From assembly GCF_014168535.1 (NCBI RefSeq), contig NZ_CP060007.1:4216001-4280000 (forward strand): DNA of 64,000 nucleotides, read 5' to 3'. Of this stretch, positions 45,910 to 53,150 are shown piece after piece. A model generated the notes under the pieces. The model worked only from the letters and a program-made list of their open reading frames with translations, made no database searches and was not told the origin of the DNA. Origin of the DNA: Lacibacter sediminis (lineage in GTDB: Bacteria; Bacteroidota; Bacteroidia; Chitinophagales; Chitinophagaceae). The translations under genes and the position numbers were made by a program. Numbering within the stretch: position 1 is the first letter of the stretch; every line of letters begins with the position of its first letter.

Positions 45910-45972
45910 TGATGAGTGCTCCTCATCATTCATGACTCATTACTCATCACTCATTACTGATCACTCATCATG
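45907..45972. repeat. Heptad-repeat element after the DUF6580 gene
   Basis: A 9-bp inverted repeat (45908-45916 with 45922-45930) followed by five or more heptads of the ACTCATC type (ACTCATT, ACTCATC, ACTCATT, ACTGATC, ACTCATC). The right end touches the next gene's ATG at 45970. Confidence 0.7.
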
Positions 45973-46911
45973 AAAGCCTGCTCCTTTTTACCTGCTGCTA
46001 CACAAATGATCTACGACATGGGTTTGCAACATTTACTCCATGGCGTTACGTTTGAATGTCCTTCAACTGCACTGTTGGAAAAACAGAAAGTGGTGCGTTG
46101 CGTAATGGAAGGAAAAAATTACAGCAGCGAAGAGATCGATAAAATATTTTCAGCAAGTAAGGCACAAGGCAAGAGTTTATATTATGTAGATGAGGATGTA
46201 CTCCAAAGCATTCAACCTGATGTGATCTTTACTGAGGATGTATGCGAAGTATGCCAGATCGATACAGCCTGCACAGCAGCGGCCGTTGCAAATCTTGAGA
46301 AACAACCAAAGCTAATAACCTTAACGCCCCAAACGCTGGATGATGTGTACTATACTGCGGTCACCATTGCATCTACATTGAGTCATGAATCGGCAGCATA
46401 TCATTATCTCGCAGGTTTGCAAAAAAGAACAATGCATATTCTTGATAAACTCCGTCGACATCAAATGCCCATGAAGCGTGTGATGCTGATGGAATGGATT
46501 CAGCCCATTTATAACTGCGGGCATTGGATCCCTTTCCAGGTGGCACAGGCTGGCGGAATTGATATGTTAAGTAATCCTGGTGGTGATAGTATTGTCTGCA
46601 GCTGGGAAAAAATTGTGAAATATAATCCTGAGATATTAGTGATCGCTCCCTGTGGTTTTCATATCGATCGAAGTAAGGAAGAACTGCATCTCTTAACTGA
46701 AAAAGCGGAATGGCAACAACTGGAAGCAGTAAAAAACAATGCGGTATTCATTTGTGATTTCGATCTGTTCACGCAACCGTCTGCTTCTACATTGGTTGAT
46801 GGCATCGAATTATTAGCTGCCTTGTTTCATCCTTCTTTGTTTCGTGTACCCAAACACCTGCAAACAAAATTCCTTCACTTCTCAACCAGGCTAGAGCATG
46901 TGCAAGCATGA
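45970..46911 (+). CDS. BtuF-like cobalamin-binding protein without signal peptide
   Basis: A 313-residue protein of the periplasmic-binding/BtuF family: MKACSFLPAATQMIYDMGLQHLLHGVTFECP, KVVRCVM, then DVLQSIQPDVIFTEDVCEVCQ, LTPQTLDDVYYTAVTIASTL, VMLMEWIQPIYNCGHWIPFQVAQAGGIDMLSNPGGDSIVCSWEKIVKYNPEILVIAPCGF and a C-terminal ASTLVDGIELLAALFHPSLFR. BtuF proteins bind B12 in the periplasm, but here the protein starts directly at the fold, with neither signal peptide nor lipobox, so it should be cytoplasmic. Cysteines are unusually frequent (for example EDVCEVCQIDTAC). It overlaps the next gene by 14 bp, in a different frame. Role in corrinoid handling is inferred. Confidence 0.75.
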   Translation: MKACSFLPAATQMIYDMGLQHLLHGVTFECPSTALLEKQKVVRCVMEGKNYSSEEIDKIFSASKAQGKSLYYVDEDVLQSIQPDVIFTEDVCEVCQIDTACTAAAVANLEKQPKLITLTPQTLDDVYYTAVTIASTLSHESAAYHYLAGLQKRTMHILDKLRRHQMPMKRVMLMEWIQPIYNCGHWIPFQVAQAGGIDMLSNPGGDSIVCSWEKIVKYNPEILVIAPCGFHIDRSKEELHLLTEKAEWQQLEAVKNNAVFICDFDLFTQPSASTLVDGIELLAALFHPSLFRVPKHLQTKFLHFSTRLEHVQA

Positions 46912-47122
46912 ACACAAAAACTGTCCCCGTTGTGGTGAAGGCTTTGAATGCAAAGTAGGCGATGTTACAAATTGCCAATGTTATGGCATTGAGTTAAGTG
47001 TGGAAGAAGAAGCATTCATCACAAAACAATATACTGATTGTTTATGCCGCAGCTGCCTGCAGCAATTAAAAAGCAGGTACACTTTATTTGTTGAACAGAA
47101 AGACCGATACAGCAACCGTTAA
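46898..47122 (+). CDS. Cysteine-rich CWC-family protein (single domain)
   Basis: A 74-residue protein with two zinc-ribbon-like clusters: CKHEHKNCPRCGEGFECK (CX5CX2CX6C) and NCQCYGIELSVEEEAFITKQYTDCLCRSCLQQLK with CXC, CXCX2C. It matches the Bacteroidota cysteine-rich CWC family. The start overlaps the end of the BtuF-like gene by 14 bp and its stop lies just before the ATG at 47124 of a related protein, so translation is coupled. Presumably binds a metal (zinc); the function is unknown. The location inside the B12 locus makes a corrinoid or cobalt connection possible. Confidence 0.8.
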   Translation: MCKHEHKNCPRCGEGFECKVGDVTNCQCYGIELSVEEEAFITKQYTDCLCRSCLQQLKSRYTLFVEQKDRYSNR

Positions 47123-47123
47123 G

Positions 47124-47504
47124 ATGGCAAAAGAAAAAACATGCAGCAGATGTGGTATTATGTTCGGATGCAGTACAGAAGATAACGGTAATAGCTGTTG
47201 GTGCAATCGATACCCCCCGCTATTTACACCTGATCCTGTTATCAATTGCATGTGTCCCGAATGCCTGCTCAAAGCAACAAAAGAAAAGATCGATGCTTAT
47301 GTTGCTGAAATGACCGTTGAAAAAGCATTAAACAATAACATCGCAAAAGATCTGCCTCCGGCAAAAGAATTGATTGAAGGCATCGACTACTATATGGAGA
47401 ATACAAATTTTGTGTTCACAGCATGGCATCATTTACGACGGGGATATTGCTGCAGAAGTGGATGCAGACATTGCCCGTACGGATTTAAAAAACAAACAGC
47501 ATGA
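47124..47504 (+). CDS. Cysteine-rich CWC domain fused to DUF5522
   Basis: A 126-residue protein. The N-terminus (residues 1-60) repeats the CWC pattern of the previous gene: KTCSRCGIMFGCSTEDN, NSCWCN, VINCMCPECLLKA. The C-terminus has the DUF5522 signature, NTNFVFTAWHHLRRGYCCRSGCRHCPYGFKK, another four-cysteine cluster. The ATG at 47124 is preferred over 47088 (which would overlap the previous gene). Its stop overlaps cobU (ATGA at 47501-47504). The two CWC domains are presumably paralogous. Function unknown, presumably metal-binding. Confidence 0.8.
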   Translation: MAKEKTCSRCGIMFGCSTEDNGNSCWCNRYPPLFTPDPVINCMCPECLLKATKEKIDAYVAEMTVEKALNNNIAKDLPPAKELIEGIDYYMENTNFVFTAWHHLRRGYCCRSGCRHCPYGFKKQTA

Positions 47505-48004
47505 TCATTTTTATAACAGGTGGCGCAAGAAGTGGTAAGAGCAAATATGCACAGGAGTTGGCATTATCACTGAGTAATAGTCCTGTATATGTTGCTACAG
47601 CAAAAGTGTGGGATGATGATTTTGAGAAACGTGTCAAGCGTCACCAGGATGATCGTGATGAACGCTGGACCAATATGGAGGAGCAACGCAACGTAAGTGC
47701 TTTGCCTATTGTTAACCGTGTTTGCATTATTGATTGTGTAACATTGTGGCTCACCAATTTTTTTGTGGACACAAAAAATGATGTGGACGCATCCCTGTCT
47801 TTGCTGAAAAAAGAAATTGATGCTTTGTGTACAAAGCCAGGCACATTTATCATCATCAGCAATGAAATTGGCATGGGCGTTCATGCAGATACTGAGATCG
47901 GTCGCAAGTTCACCGATCTGCAAGGTTGGGCCAATCAATACATTGCAGCATATGCCCACACGGCTGTGCTGATGGTAAGCGGAATTGCTGTCAAGATAAA
48001 GTAA
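47501..48004 (+). CDS. cobU: Adenosylcobinamide kinase / adenosylcobinamide-phosphate guanylyltransferase
   Basis: A 167-residue bifunctional enzyme that phosphorylates adenosylcobinamide and then attaches GMP, giving AdoCbi-GDP. The P-loop is ITGGARSGKSKYAQELAL. The family motifs VYVATAKVWDDDFEKRVKRHQDDRDERW (histidine of the guanylylation site), CIIDCVTLWLTNFFV and SNEIGMGVHADTEIGRKFTDLQGWANQ are complete. The gene overlaps the DUF5522 gene by 4 bp (ATGA). Length is normal. Confidence 0.93.
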   Translation: MIIFITGGARSGKSKYAQELALSLSNSPVYVATAKVWDDDFEKRVKRHQDDRDERWTNMEEQRNVSALPIVNRVCIIDCVTLWLTNFFVDTKNDVDASLSLLKKEIDALCTKPGTFIIISNEIGMGVHADTEIGRKFTDLQGWANQYIAAYAHTAVLMVSGIAVKIK

Positions 48005-48086
48005 GTAGTGAGTGGTGAATAGCGAGTAGAAAAACACTCGCCACTTACCACTCACAATTCACTATTCACAACTCACTATTCACCAT
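48005..48086. repeat. Heptad-repeat inverted element between cobU and the Dph6-like gene
   Basis: Arms 48007-48027 and 48036-48056 match in 17 of 21 positions. Tandem 7-mers continue to the right until the next ATG: ACTCACA, ATTCACT, ATTCACA, ACTCACT, ATTCACC. The motif is NRTGART, related to but different from the GATGAGT form at 43-46 kb. Confidence 0.7.
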
Positions 48087-48812
48087 ATGATCCCATCAAT
48101 TTTTTGTTGGAGCGGCGGAAAAGACAGCAGCTATGCATTGCATAAAGTATTGCAAGAAGGTATATACGATGTAAAGTATCTACTCAGCACGTTCAATGGC
48201 AATTACAAACGTTTATCGATGCATGGTTTGCGGGAAGAACTGATTGAATCACAAGCTGCATCTATCGGCATTCCATTATTAAAAGCATATGTGTACGAAG
48301 CAAGTAATGCAGAATACGAACAGCAAATGCAAGCGATCTTATTGCAGGCAAAAGCAGAAGGCATCAACCATGTGTCGTATGGCGATCTTTTTTTAGAAGA
48401 CCTGCGAGCTTATCGTGAAAGCAAGATGAACGAACTTGATATGCATTGTGTATTTCCGATCTGGAAAACCGATACACAGTGGATGATCAATGATTTTGTA
48501 GCGAAAGGTTTTCAATCTGTACTTTGCTGCATCAACGATGGTTATTTAGATGAAAGTTGGGTTGGCCGCACAATCGATCAGCAATTCATCAATCAACTTC
48601 CATCTACCGTTGATCCTTGCGGAGAGAATGGCGAGTTTCATTCCTTTTGTTTCAATGGCCCCGTCTTTAATTATCCAATACGAATTGTAATCGGCGAAAA
48701 AACCTACAAAGCATTAGAGATCAAAACCAGCGATCATCCCACTCCTATTAAAGATGTGGGCACCAAAGGTTTCTGGTTTTGTGATCTTCTTTTACAAACA
48801 AACAACGCATGA
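48087..48812 (+). CDS. Dph6-like ATP pyrophosphatase (annotated in databases as diphthine-ammonia ligase)
   Basis: A 241-residue PP-loop ATPase: FCWSGGKDSSYALHKVLQEGIYDVKYLLSTFNGNYKRLSMHGLREELIESQAASIGIPLLKAYV, then GINHVSYGDLFLEDLRAYRESKMNELDMHCVFPIWKTDTQ and DPCGENGEFHSFCFNGPVF. These motifs are those of the Dph6 family, which in archaea and eukaryotes amidates diphthine on elongation factor 2. Bacteria lack diphthamide, so the reaction here must be another ATP-dependent amidation or adenylation. The start ATG lies at the end of a heptad repeat; the stop overlaps cobT (ATGA). Context points to corrinoid chemistry. Confidence 0.8.
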   Translation: MIPSIFCWSGGKDSSYALHKVLQEGIYDVKYLLSTFNGNYKRLSMHGLREELIESQAASIGIPLLKAYVYEASNAEYEQQMQAILLQAKAEGINHVSYGDLFLEDLRAYRESKMNELDMHCVFPIWKTDTQWMINDFVAKGFQSVLCCINDGYLDESWVGRTIDQQFINQLPSTVDPCGENGEFHSFCFNGPVFNYPIRIVIGEKTYKALEIKTSDHPTPIKDVGTKGFWFCDLLLQTNNA

Positions 48813-49828
48813 CACTCGAAGAACAACTGCAACATAAGATCAACAACAAAACCAAACCACTTGGCGCATTGGGTATGCTGGAAGAACTGGCATTAAAGAT
48901 CGGTACAGTTCAAAACAGCTTATCACCCACGATCAATAAACCGCATATTGTTGTATTTGCCGGTGATCATGGAATTGCTGCAACGGGAAAAGTAAATCCT
49001 TACCCGCAGGCAGTAACGGCACAAATGGTGTTGAATTTTGTAAACGGCGGCGCTGCTATTAATGTATTTACGAAACAGCACAACATTGGTTTAATCGTTG
49101 TTGATGCAGGTGTGAACTTTGATTTTGATGCATCGTTACCAATTGTACATGCAAAGATCAATCATGGCACAGCCGATTACAGCAAGGTCAATGCCATGAA
49201 CATTGATGAAGTAAATGCAGCAATCGAAAAAGGCCGCAGTATTGTACAAGGTTTGTTTGATGAAGGTTGCAATACCATCGGCTTTGGTGAAATGGGCATA
49301 GGCAATACTTCTTCTGCATCACTTATCATGCATCATTTATTAAATCTTCCGTTAAGTGAATGTGTAGGAAGAGGAACAGGTACTACAGCTGAACAACTGC
49401 AGCGTAAACTTGATACGTTAGAAGATGTAAGTCGTTTGCATGAACTCAATCATTACGACATCACTCCTCACCAATTGCTTTGTCGTATTGGTGGATTTGA
49501 ACTTGCCATGATGGTTGGCGCTTATCACAAAGCAGCCGAATTGAATATGATTATTGTAGTAGATGGTTTTATTGCAACGGCAGCGTTACTGGTAGCAAAG
49601 CAATACAATCAAACCATCACCGGTCATTGCGTGTTTGCACATTGCTCCGACGAGAATGGTCACCGGAAAATGCTGGAACATCTCAACGCAAAACCAATTT
49701 TACAATTAGGTATGCGGCTTGGCGAAGGAACCGGTGCAGCATTAGCAATTCCATTATTACAAAGTGCTGTTCAGTTTCTAAATGAAATGGCTAGTTTTGA
49801 AAGTGCCGGTGTGAGTGGTAAAGAATAA
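48809..49828 (+). CDS. cobT: Nicotinate-nucleotide-dimethylbenzimidazole phosphoribosyltransferase
   Basis: A 339-residue enzyme that forms alpha-ribazole phosphate from dimethylbenzimidazole and nicotinate mononucleotide. Motifs: NNKTKPLGALGMLEELALKIG, VVFAGDHGIAATGKVNPYPQAVTAQMVLNFVNGGAAINVF, GFGEMGIGNTSSASLI, GRGTGTTAEQLQRK, VDGFIATAALLVA, FAHCSDENGHRKMLEHL, MRLGEGTGAALAIPLLQ with the catalytic glutamate. All are typical and the length is normal. It overlaps the preceding gene by 4 bp. The nicotinate mononucleotide it uses is made by NadC, which is also in this window. Confidence 0.95.
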   Translation: MTLEEQLQHKINNKTKPLGALGMLEELALKIGTVQNSLSPTINKPHIVVFAGDHGIAATGKVNPYPQAVTAQMVLNFVNGGAAINVFTKQHNIGLIVVDAGVNFDFDASLPIVHAKINHGTADYSKVNAMNIDEVNAAIEKGRSIVQGLFDEGCNTIGFGEMGIGNTSSASLIMHHLLNLPLSECVGRGTGTTAEQLQRKLDTLEDVSRLHELNHYDITPHQLLCRIGGFELAMMVGAYHKAAELNMIIVVDGFIATAALLVAKQYNQTITGHCVFAHCSDENGHRKMLEHLNAKPILQLGMRLGEGTGAALAIPLLQSAVQFLNEMASFESAGVSGKE

Positions 49829-49939
49829 TTTGTTGCCGGGAATACTGTAAGGCTCGAAGAAATGCAACTACGCATTCATCTTTCCCCTTTCCCGGCGCTT
49901 CTTTCATACTGGCAGTTCAATCATTTATCTTGCATCAAC

Positions 49940-50713
49940 ATGAGAAAACAAATTGAAATATTCTTCACCGCACTAATGTTTTACACACGGATCCCTTGTC
50001 CGAAATGGGTTACGCATGATGCGGAAAATCTTAACAAAGCCACACGTTATTTCCCCTTCATCGGCTGGATCGTTGGCGGCGTTTGTGCGTTGGTATACAT
50101 GGGTACAGAATTTTTTCTGGGTGCTCCCATTGCTATCTTGTTATCAATGATAGCAGGCGTACTAACCACCGGTGCTTTTCACGAAGATGGATTTGCAGAT
50201 GTATGTGATGCATTCGGTGGAGGCTGGACCAAACAAAAGATCCTTGACATTATGAAGGATAGCCGGGTTGGCGCTTATGGAGCGATTGGCATGATACTTA
50301 TACTTCTGCTGAAGTACACATCATTAAGTGCAATCCCCTTCAGCCAGATGTGGATGGTATTATTAGCAGCACATAGTTTCTCCCGTTTATGTGCAGTGTT
50401 GATTGTTATCACGAGTCAGTATGTTCGGGAGAATGATGATGCAAAAGCAAAACCATTGGCGAAATCGATTACTGTTTACGAAACAATTCCGGCCGGCGTG
50501 TTTGGATTAGCGCCCCTGTTGCTTTTTCAACGTATAGAAATTTTGTATGCATTGATCCTTCCATTACTTGCCACATTTTTTCTCAGGCGATATTTTCATA
50601 AATGGATCGGTGGCTATACGGGTGATTGTTTAGGCGCCACACAACAGGTAACGGAAGTTTTGTTTTACCTGGGCCTGGTAGCCTTTTGGAAAATTGAGTT
50701 TATACTTTTGTAA
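49940..50713 (+). CDS. cobS: Adenosylcobinamide-GDP ribazoletransferase (cobalamin synthase)
   Basis: A 257-residue membrane enzyme joining alpha-ribazole (phosphate) to AdoCbi-GDP to complete cobalamin. Signature: FFTALMFYTRIPCPKWVTHDAENLNKATRYFPFIGWIVGG, then TTGAFHEDGFADVCDAFGGGWTKQKILDIMKDSRVGAYGAIGMIL, the metal-binding motif of the family, and GYTGDCLGATQQVTEVLFYLGLVAF. Several hydrophobic helices. The first ATG of the open frame is 49862, but the ATG at 49940 (MRKQIEIFFTALMF) begins where the family does. It is about 110 bp after cobT. Confidence 0.92.
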   Translation: MRKQIEIFFTALMFYTRIPCPKWVTHDAENLNKATRYFPFIGWIVGGVCALVYMGTEFFLGAPIAILLSMIAGVLTTGAFHEDGFADVCDAFGGGWTKQKILDIMKDSRVGAYGAIGMILILLLKYTSLSAIPFSQMWMVLLAAHSFSRLCAVLIVITSQYVRENDDAKAKPLAKSITVYETIPAGVFGLAPLLLFQRIEILYALILPLLATFFLRRYFHKWIGGYTGDCLGATQQVTEVLFYLGLVAFWKIEFILL

Positions 50714-50742
50714 ATATTTTTACCGCTGAGAAATAATTTTAA

Positions 50743-51351
50743 ATGAGTACAGAAATCTATCTCATACGGCACACAACTCCTTTAGTTGAAAAAGGAACCT
50801 GTTACGGACAGGCCGATTTAGATGTAACAGAAAGTTTTTATGATGAAGCCGCATTGATCAGGGAACATTTACCTGCAACCATAAAATCAGTATATGCAAG
50901 TCCCTTACAGCGTTGCAGCAAACTGGCGCAACATCTATTTCCTTCTCACAATATTTCGTTTCATGATGATTTAAAAGAAATCCATTGTGGCGAATGGGAA
51001 CTTCGAAAATGGGATGATATTCCGCAGGAAATAGTAATGCCGTGGATGAATGATTTTGTAAATGTGCGTATACCGGGTGGCGAAAGCTATCTCGATCTGT
51101 TTGCACGCACCACAGCAATTTTTCAACGCATTGCAGAAAAAAAAGAAAGTGCCGCCATTGTTTCACATGGTGGTGTATTGCGTAGCATACTCTCCCATCT
51201 TACCAATACAGCATTGCTCGATTCATTCAATGTATTTAAGTTACAATATGGCTGTGTTGTAAAATTGTACTTACAGGAAGATCAATTTGCGCATGAAGTG
51301 TTGCATAATGTACAAAGTACATCGGAGCAACATAAGCCAAGTTATAAGTAA
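50743..51351 (+). CDS. cobC: Histidine phosphatase, probable alpha-ribazole phosphatase
   Basis: A 202-residue histidine phosphatase: the catalytic motif is IYLIRHTTP (RHTT rather than the usual RHG), with SPLQRCSKLAQHLF, HCGEWELRKWDDIP, GGESYLDLFART and the second catalytic histidine in AAIVSHGGVLRSIL. CobC dephosphorylates alpha-ribazole 5'-phosphate or adenosylcobalamin phosphate, the last step of nucleotide loop assembly. Its position directly after cobS supports this role over a phosphoglycerate mutase. The operon ends at the hairpin at 51362-51398. Confidence 0.85.
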   Translation: MSTEIYLIRHTTPLVEKGTCYGQADLDVTESFYDEAALIREHLPATIKSVYASPLQRCSKLAQHLFPSHNISFHDDLKEIHCGEWELRKWDDIPQEIVMPWMNDFVNVRIPGGESYLDLFARTTAIFQRIAEKKESAAIVSHGGVLRSILSHLTNTALLDSFNVFKLQYGCVVKLYLQEDQFAHEVLHNVQSTSEQHKPSYK

Positions 51352-51361
51352 TTCCCTATGA

Positions 51362-51398
51362 CGGTGAGCCACCCTTGACGAAAGCGGGTGACTCACCG
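51362..51398 (+). terminator. Hairpin after the cobalamin operon
   Basis: A 13-bp stem with one mismatch (51362-51374 with 51386-51398, GGTGAG core) and 11-nt loop. No T-run is seen on either side; a termination or processing role is possible. Confidence 0.5.
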
Positions 51399-51445
51399 CC
51401 TGATCGATGCCCAAAAGAAAAGTTATCTTTGCCGAAACAATCACC

Positions 51446-52030
51446 ATGAACTTCGACTTCAGCCTCAGCCAGCTGCTTACCGTTTCGTTTACTCTATTTG
51501 CAGTTATAGATATCATCGGATCAATTCCTTTGTTGATTGCAATGAAAGATAAGATGGGTGCCATCCGTGAATTTAAAGCTACACTCATCTCCGGTGCATT
51601 GATGATCCTGTTTTTATTTGTGGGCGAATCGTTTTTGCAGATGCTGGGTGTCGATCGTCGTTCATTTGCAGTGGCCGGTTCTATCGTGATCTTTGTGTTG
51701 GGATTGGAAATGGTGCTAGGTCATGAGTTCTTTAAAAGTGATAAAAATGCAAAAAGCGGAACGGTGGTTCCTATCGCTTTTCCGATTATTGCCGGAAGCG
51801 GTACGCTCACTACAATCATGTCTTTGGGTGCTAACTACTCTGATCTTGTCATACTTGTCGCCATCCTTTTAAACCTGATCTTAGTATTCTTTGTCCTCAA
51901 ATCATTAAAGTGGATCGAGAAACTTTTAGGTCCGGCAGGTTTACTTGCCGTACGAAAGTTTTTTGGCGTAATATTGCTGGCCATTGCCGTAAAAATATTT
52001 GCTGGTAATGCAGGCGGATTGATCAAATAG
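51446..52030 (+). CDS. MarC-family integral membrane protein
   Basis: A 194-residue protein with six hydrophobic segments: LLTVSFTLFAVIDIIGSIPLLIAMK, FKATLISGALMILFLFVGESFLQML, FAVAGSIVIFVLGLEMVL, GTVVPIAFPIIAGSGTLTTIMSLGANY, LVILVAILLNLILVFFVLKSL and FFGVILLAIAVKIFAGNAGGLI. The family motif is in the PIAFPIIAGSGTLTTIMS segment. MarC proteins are widespread and of unclear function. The ATG at 51446 starts at the first helix, so I prefer it to that at 51407. It follows cobC by about 95 bp, behind the hairpin, and is probably separate. Confidence 0.85.
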   Translation: MNFDFSLSQLLTVSFTLFAVIDIIGSIPLLIAMKDKMGAIREFKATLISGALMILFLFVGESFLQMLGVDRRSFAVAGSIVIFVLGLEMVLGHEFFKSDKNAKSGTVVPIAFPIIAGSGTLTTIMSLGANYSDLVILVAILLNLILVFFVLKSLKWIEKLLGPAGLLAVRKFFGVILLAIAVKIFAGNAGGLIK

Positions 52031-52118
52031 AAAAATCCAAAACCCAATAAACAAAATCCAAAAGAAAAAGCAGACTTGACTTACTTCCTGTTTTTTGGGC
52101 CTTGTATCTTGGATTTTT
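52031..52118. repeat. Heptad-repeat inverted element upstream of tRNA-Arg
   Basis: Perfect outer 10-bp inverted repeat (AAAAATCCAA 52031-52040 with TTGGATTTTT 52109-52118). Both arms are tandem 7-mers beginning CAA: left AAAAATC, CAAAACC, CAATAAA, CAAAATC, CAAAAGA; right complement AAAAATC, CAAGATA, CAAGGCC, CAAAAAA. The motif differs from the GATGAGT type, but the architecture is the same. The right arm contains TATCTTGG, one mismatch from the TAnnTTTG -7 element, so it may carry the tRNA promoter. Confidence 0.6.
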
Positions 52119-52125
52119 AGTTCTG

Positions 52126-52195
52126 GTCCCGTAGTACAATGGATAGTATAAGAGTTTCCGAAGCTCCAGATTCAAGTTCGATTCTTGACGGGACT
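52126..52195 (+). tRNA. tRNA-Arg (anticodon CCG)
   Basis: Cloverleaf by eye: acceptor stem GTCCCGT with ACGGGAC, a 3-bp D-stem, anticodon loop TTCCGAA (anticodon CCG at 52157-52159, reading CGG), T-stem TCAAG/CTTGA with loop TTCGATT. The anticodon stem AGAGT/GCTCC has an A-C mismatch at its first pair. CCA is not encoded. A strong terminator follows at 52205-52232. Confidence 0.85.
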
Positions 52196-52204
52196 ACAAA
52201 AACA

Positions 52205-52232
52205 AAAGAGTCGCATCACTGCGACTCTTTTT
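52205..52232 (+). terminator. Terminator after tRNA-Arg (bidirectional)
   Basis: A perfect 11-bp stem (52205-52215 with 52220-52230) and tetraloop, followed by a T-run on the plus strand and preceded by an A-run. Also placed to close the convergent ygiD operon. Confidence 0.8.
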
Positions 52233-52253
52233 CATTAAACCTTATCATCATCA

Positions 52254-53135
52254 TTAACCTATTTTAACTGATGTCATCGTTAATGATCCGCCAACGGCCT
52301 TGTCATTAAAGAATGAAACAACTTCTTTACTGTTTTGTAACCCTAACGTATACAACAATGGTAAGTAATGTTCAGGCGTTGGAATAGCAAGCTGTGCTTC
52401 CCTTCCCAACAATGAATAATTGATCAGCCTATCATGTGTTTTATTCCCGATCAAATCCTTGAACGTATTATTCATTTGCACCGCCCAATCATAACCATAT
52501 TCAGGAGCATCCAATTTGTCCCAAGCCACCATCCGTAAATTATGTACCATGTTGCCGCTGCCAATGATCAGCACGCCTTTCTTACGTAAACTGTATAATT
52601 CTTTTGCAAGATCATAATGATACTGTGGCCCTTTGGTATAATCAATACTTAATTGCAATACTGGAATATCTGCTTTTGGATACATGTGGCGGATAATGGT
52701 CCATGTACCGTGATCCAATCCCCAATCGTGACTTAACCCAACATCCGCTGAATGAATCAATGATTTTGTTTCCTGTGCTAACGCCGGAGCACCTGGCGCA
52801 GGATATTGCACATTGAATAACGCTTTTGGAAAACCACCAAAATCATGAATGGTTTCCGGAAAATCCATTGCCGTAATATGTGTTCCTTTCGTAAACCAAT
52901 GTGCCGATACCACCAACACTGCTTTCGGTGTTGGAATTTCACCAGCCATCTTTGTCCATCTCCTGCTGAATTCATTGTCTTCAATTCCATTCATAGGAGA
53001 GCCATGACCAATAAACAATACCGGCATCAATTGCTCTTCTTCTTTCAACTCATCTGTAAAGCGGTTAAACGCTGCCAAGCCTGTCATACCCACTGCTCCT
53101 GTTACTATTGTTGTTATAAATTGTTTCCGTTGCAT
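52254..53135 (-). CDS. ygiD: 4,5-DOPA-dioxygenase extradiol-type protein (YgiD family)
   Basis: A 293-residue class III extradiol dioxygenase. N-terminus MQRKQFITTIVTGAVGMTGLAAF looks like a signal or Tat-like leader, unusual for this family, so the protein may be exported. The domain has zinc/iron ligand histidines in FIGHGSPMNGIEDNEFSRRW, VSAHWFTKG and GLDHGTWTIIRHMYP, plus GSGNMVHNLRM. YgiD-type proteins open catecholic rings such as DOPA. It is the last gene of an operon of redox-related proteins (nucleotide-binding, DoxX, YceI and F420-reductase types). Confidence 0.85.
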   Translation of the reverse strand: MQRKQFITTIVTGAVGMTGLAAFNRFTDELKEEEQLMPVLFIGHGSPMNGIEDNEFSRRWTKMAGEIPTPKAVLVVSAHWFTKGTHITAMDFPETIHDFGGFPKALFNVQYPAPGAPALAQETKSLIHSADVGLSHDWGLDHGTWTIIRHMYPKADIPVLQLSIDYTKGPQYHYDLAKELYSLRKKGVLIIGSGNMVHNLRMVAWDKLDAPEYGYDWAVQMNNTFKDLIGNKTHDRLINYSLLGREAQLAIPTPEHYLPLLYTLGLQNSKEVVSFFNDKAVGGSLTMTSVKIG

Positions 53136-53150
53136 GAAACGATTGCTTTG

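Noticed and set aside
47567..48055. Minus-strand ORF of 162 codons opposite cobU
   Set aside because: Antisense shadow of cobU, which has all family motifs.
45251..48086. Tandem short repeats considered as a CRISPR array
   Set aside because: Units are 7 bp, degenerate and without unique spacers, and no cas genes are in the window.
48087..48812. Literal diphthamide synthesis function for the Dph6-like gene
   Set aside because: Bacteria lack diphthamide on EF-G, and the gene is embedded in a cobalamin operon.
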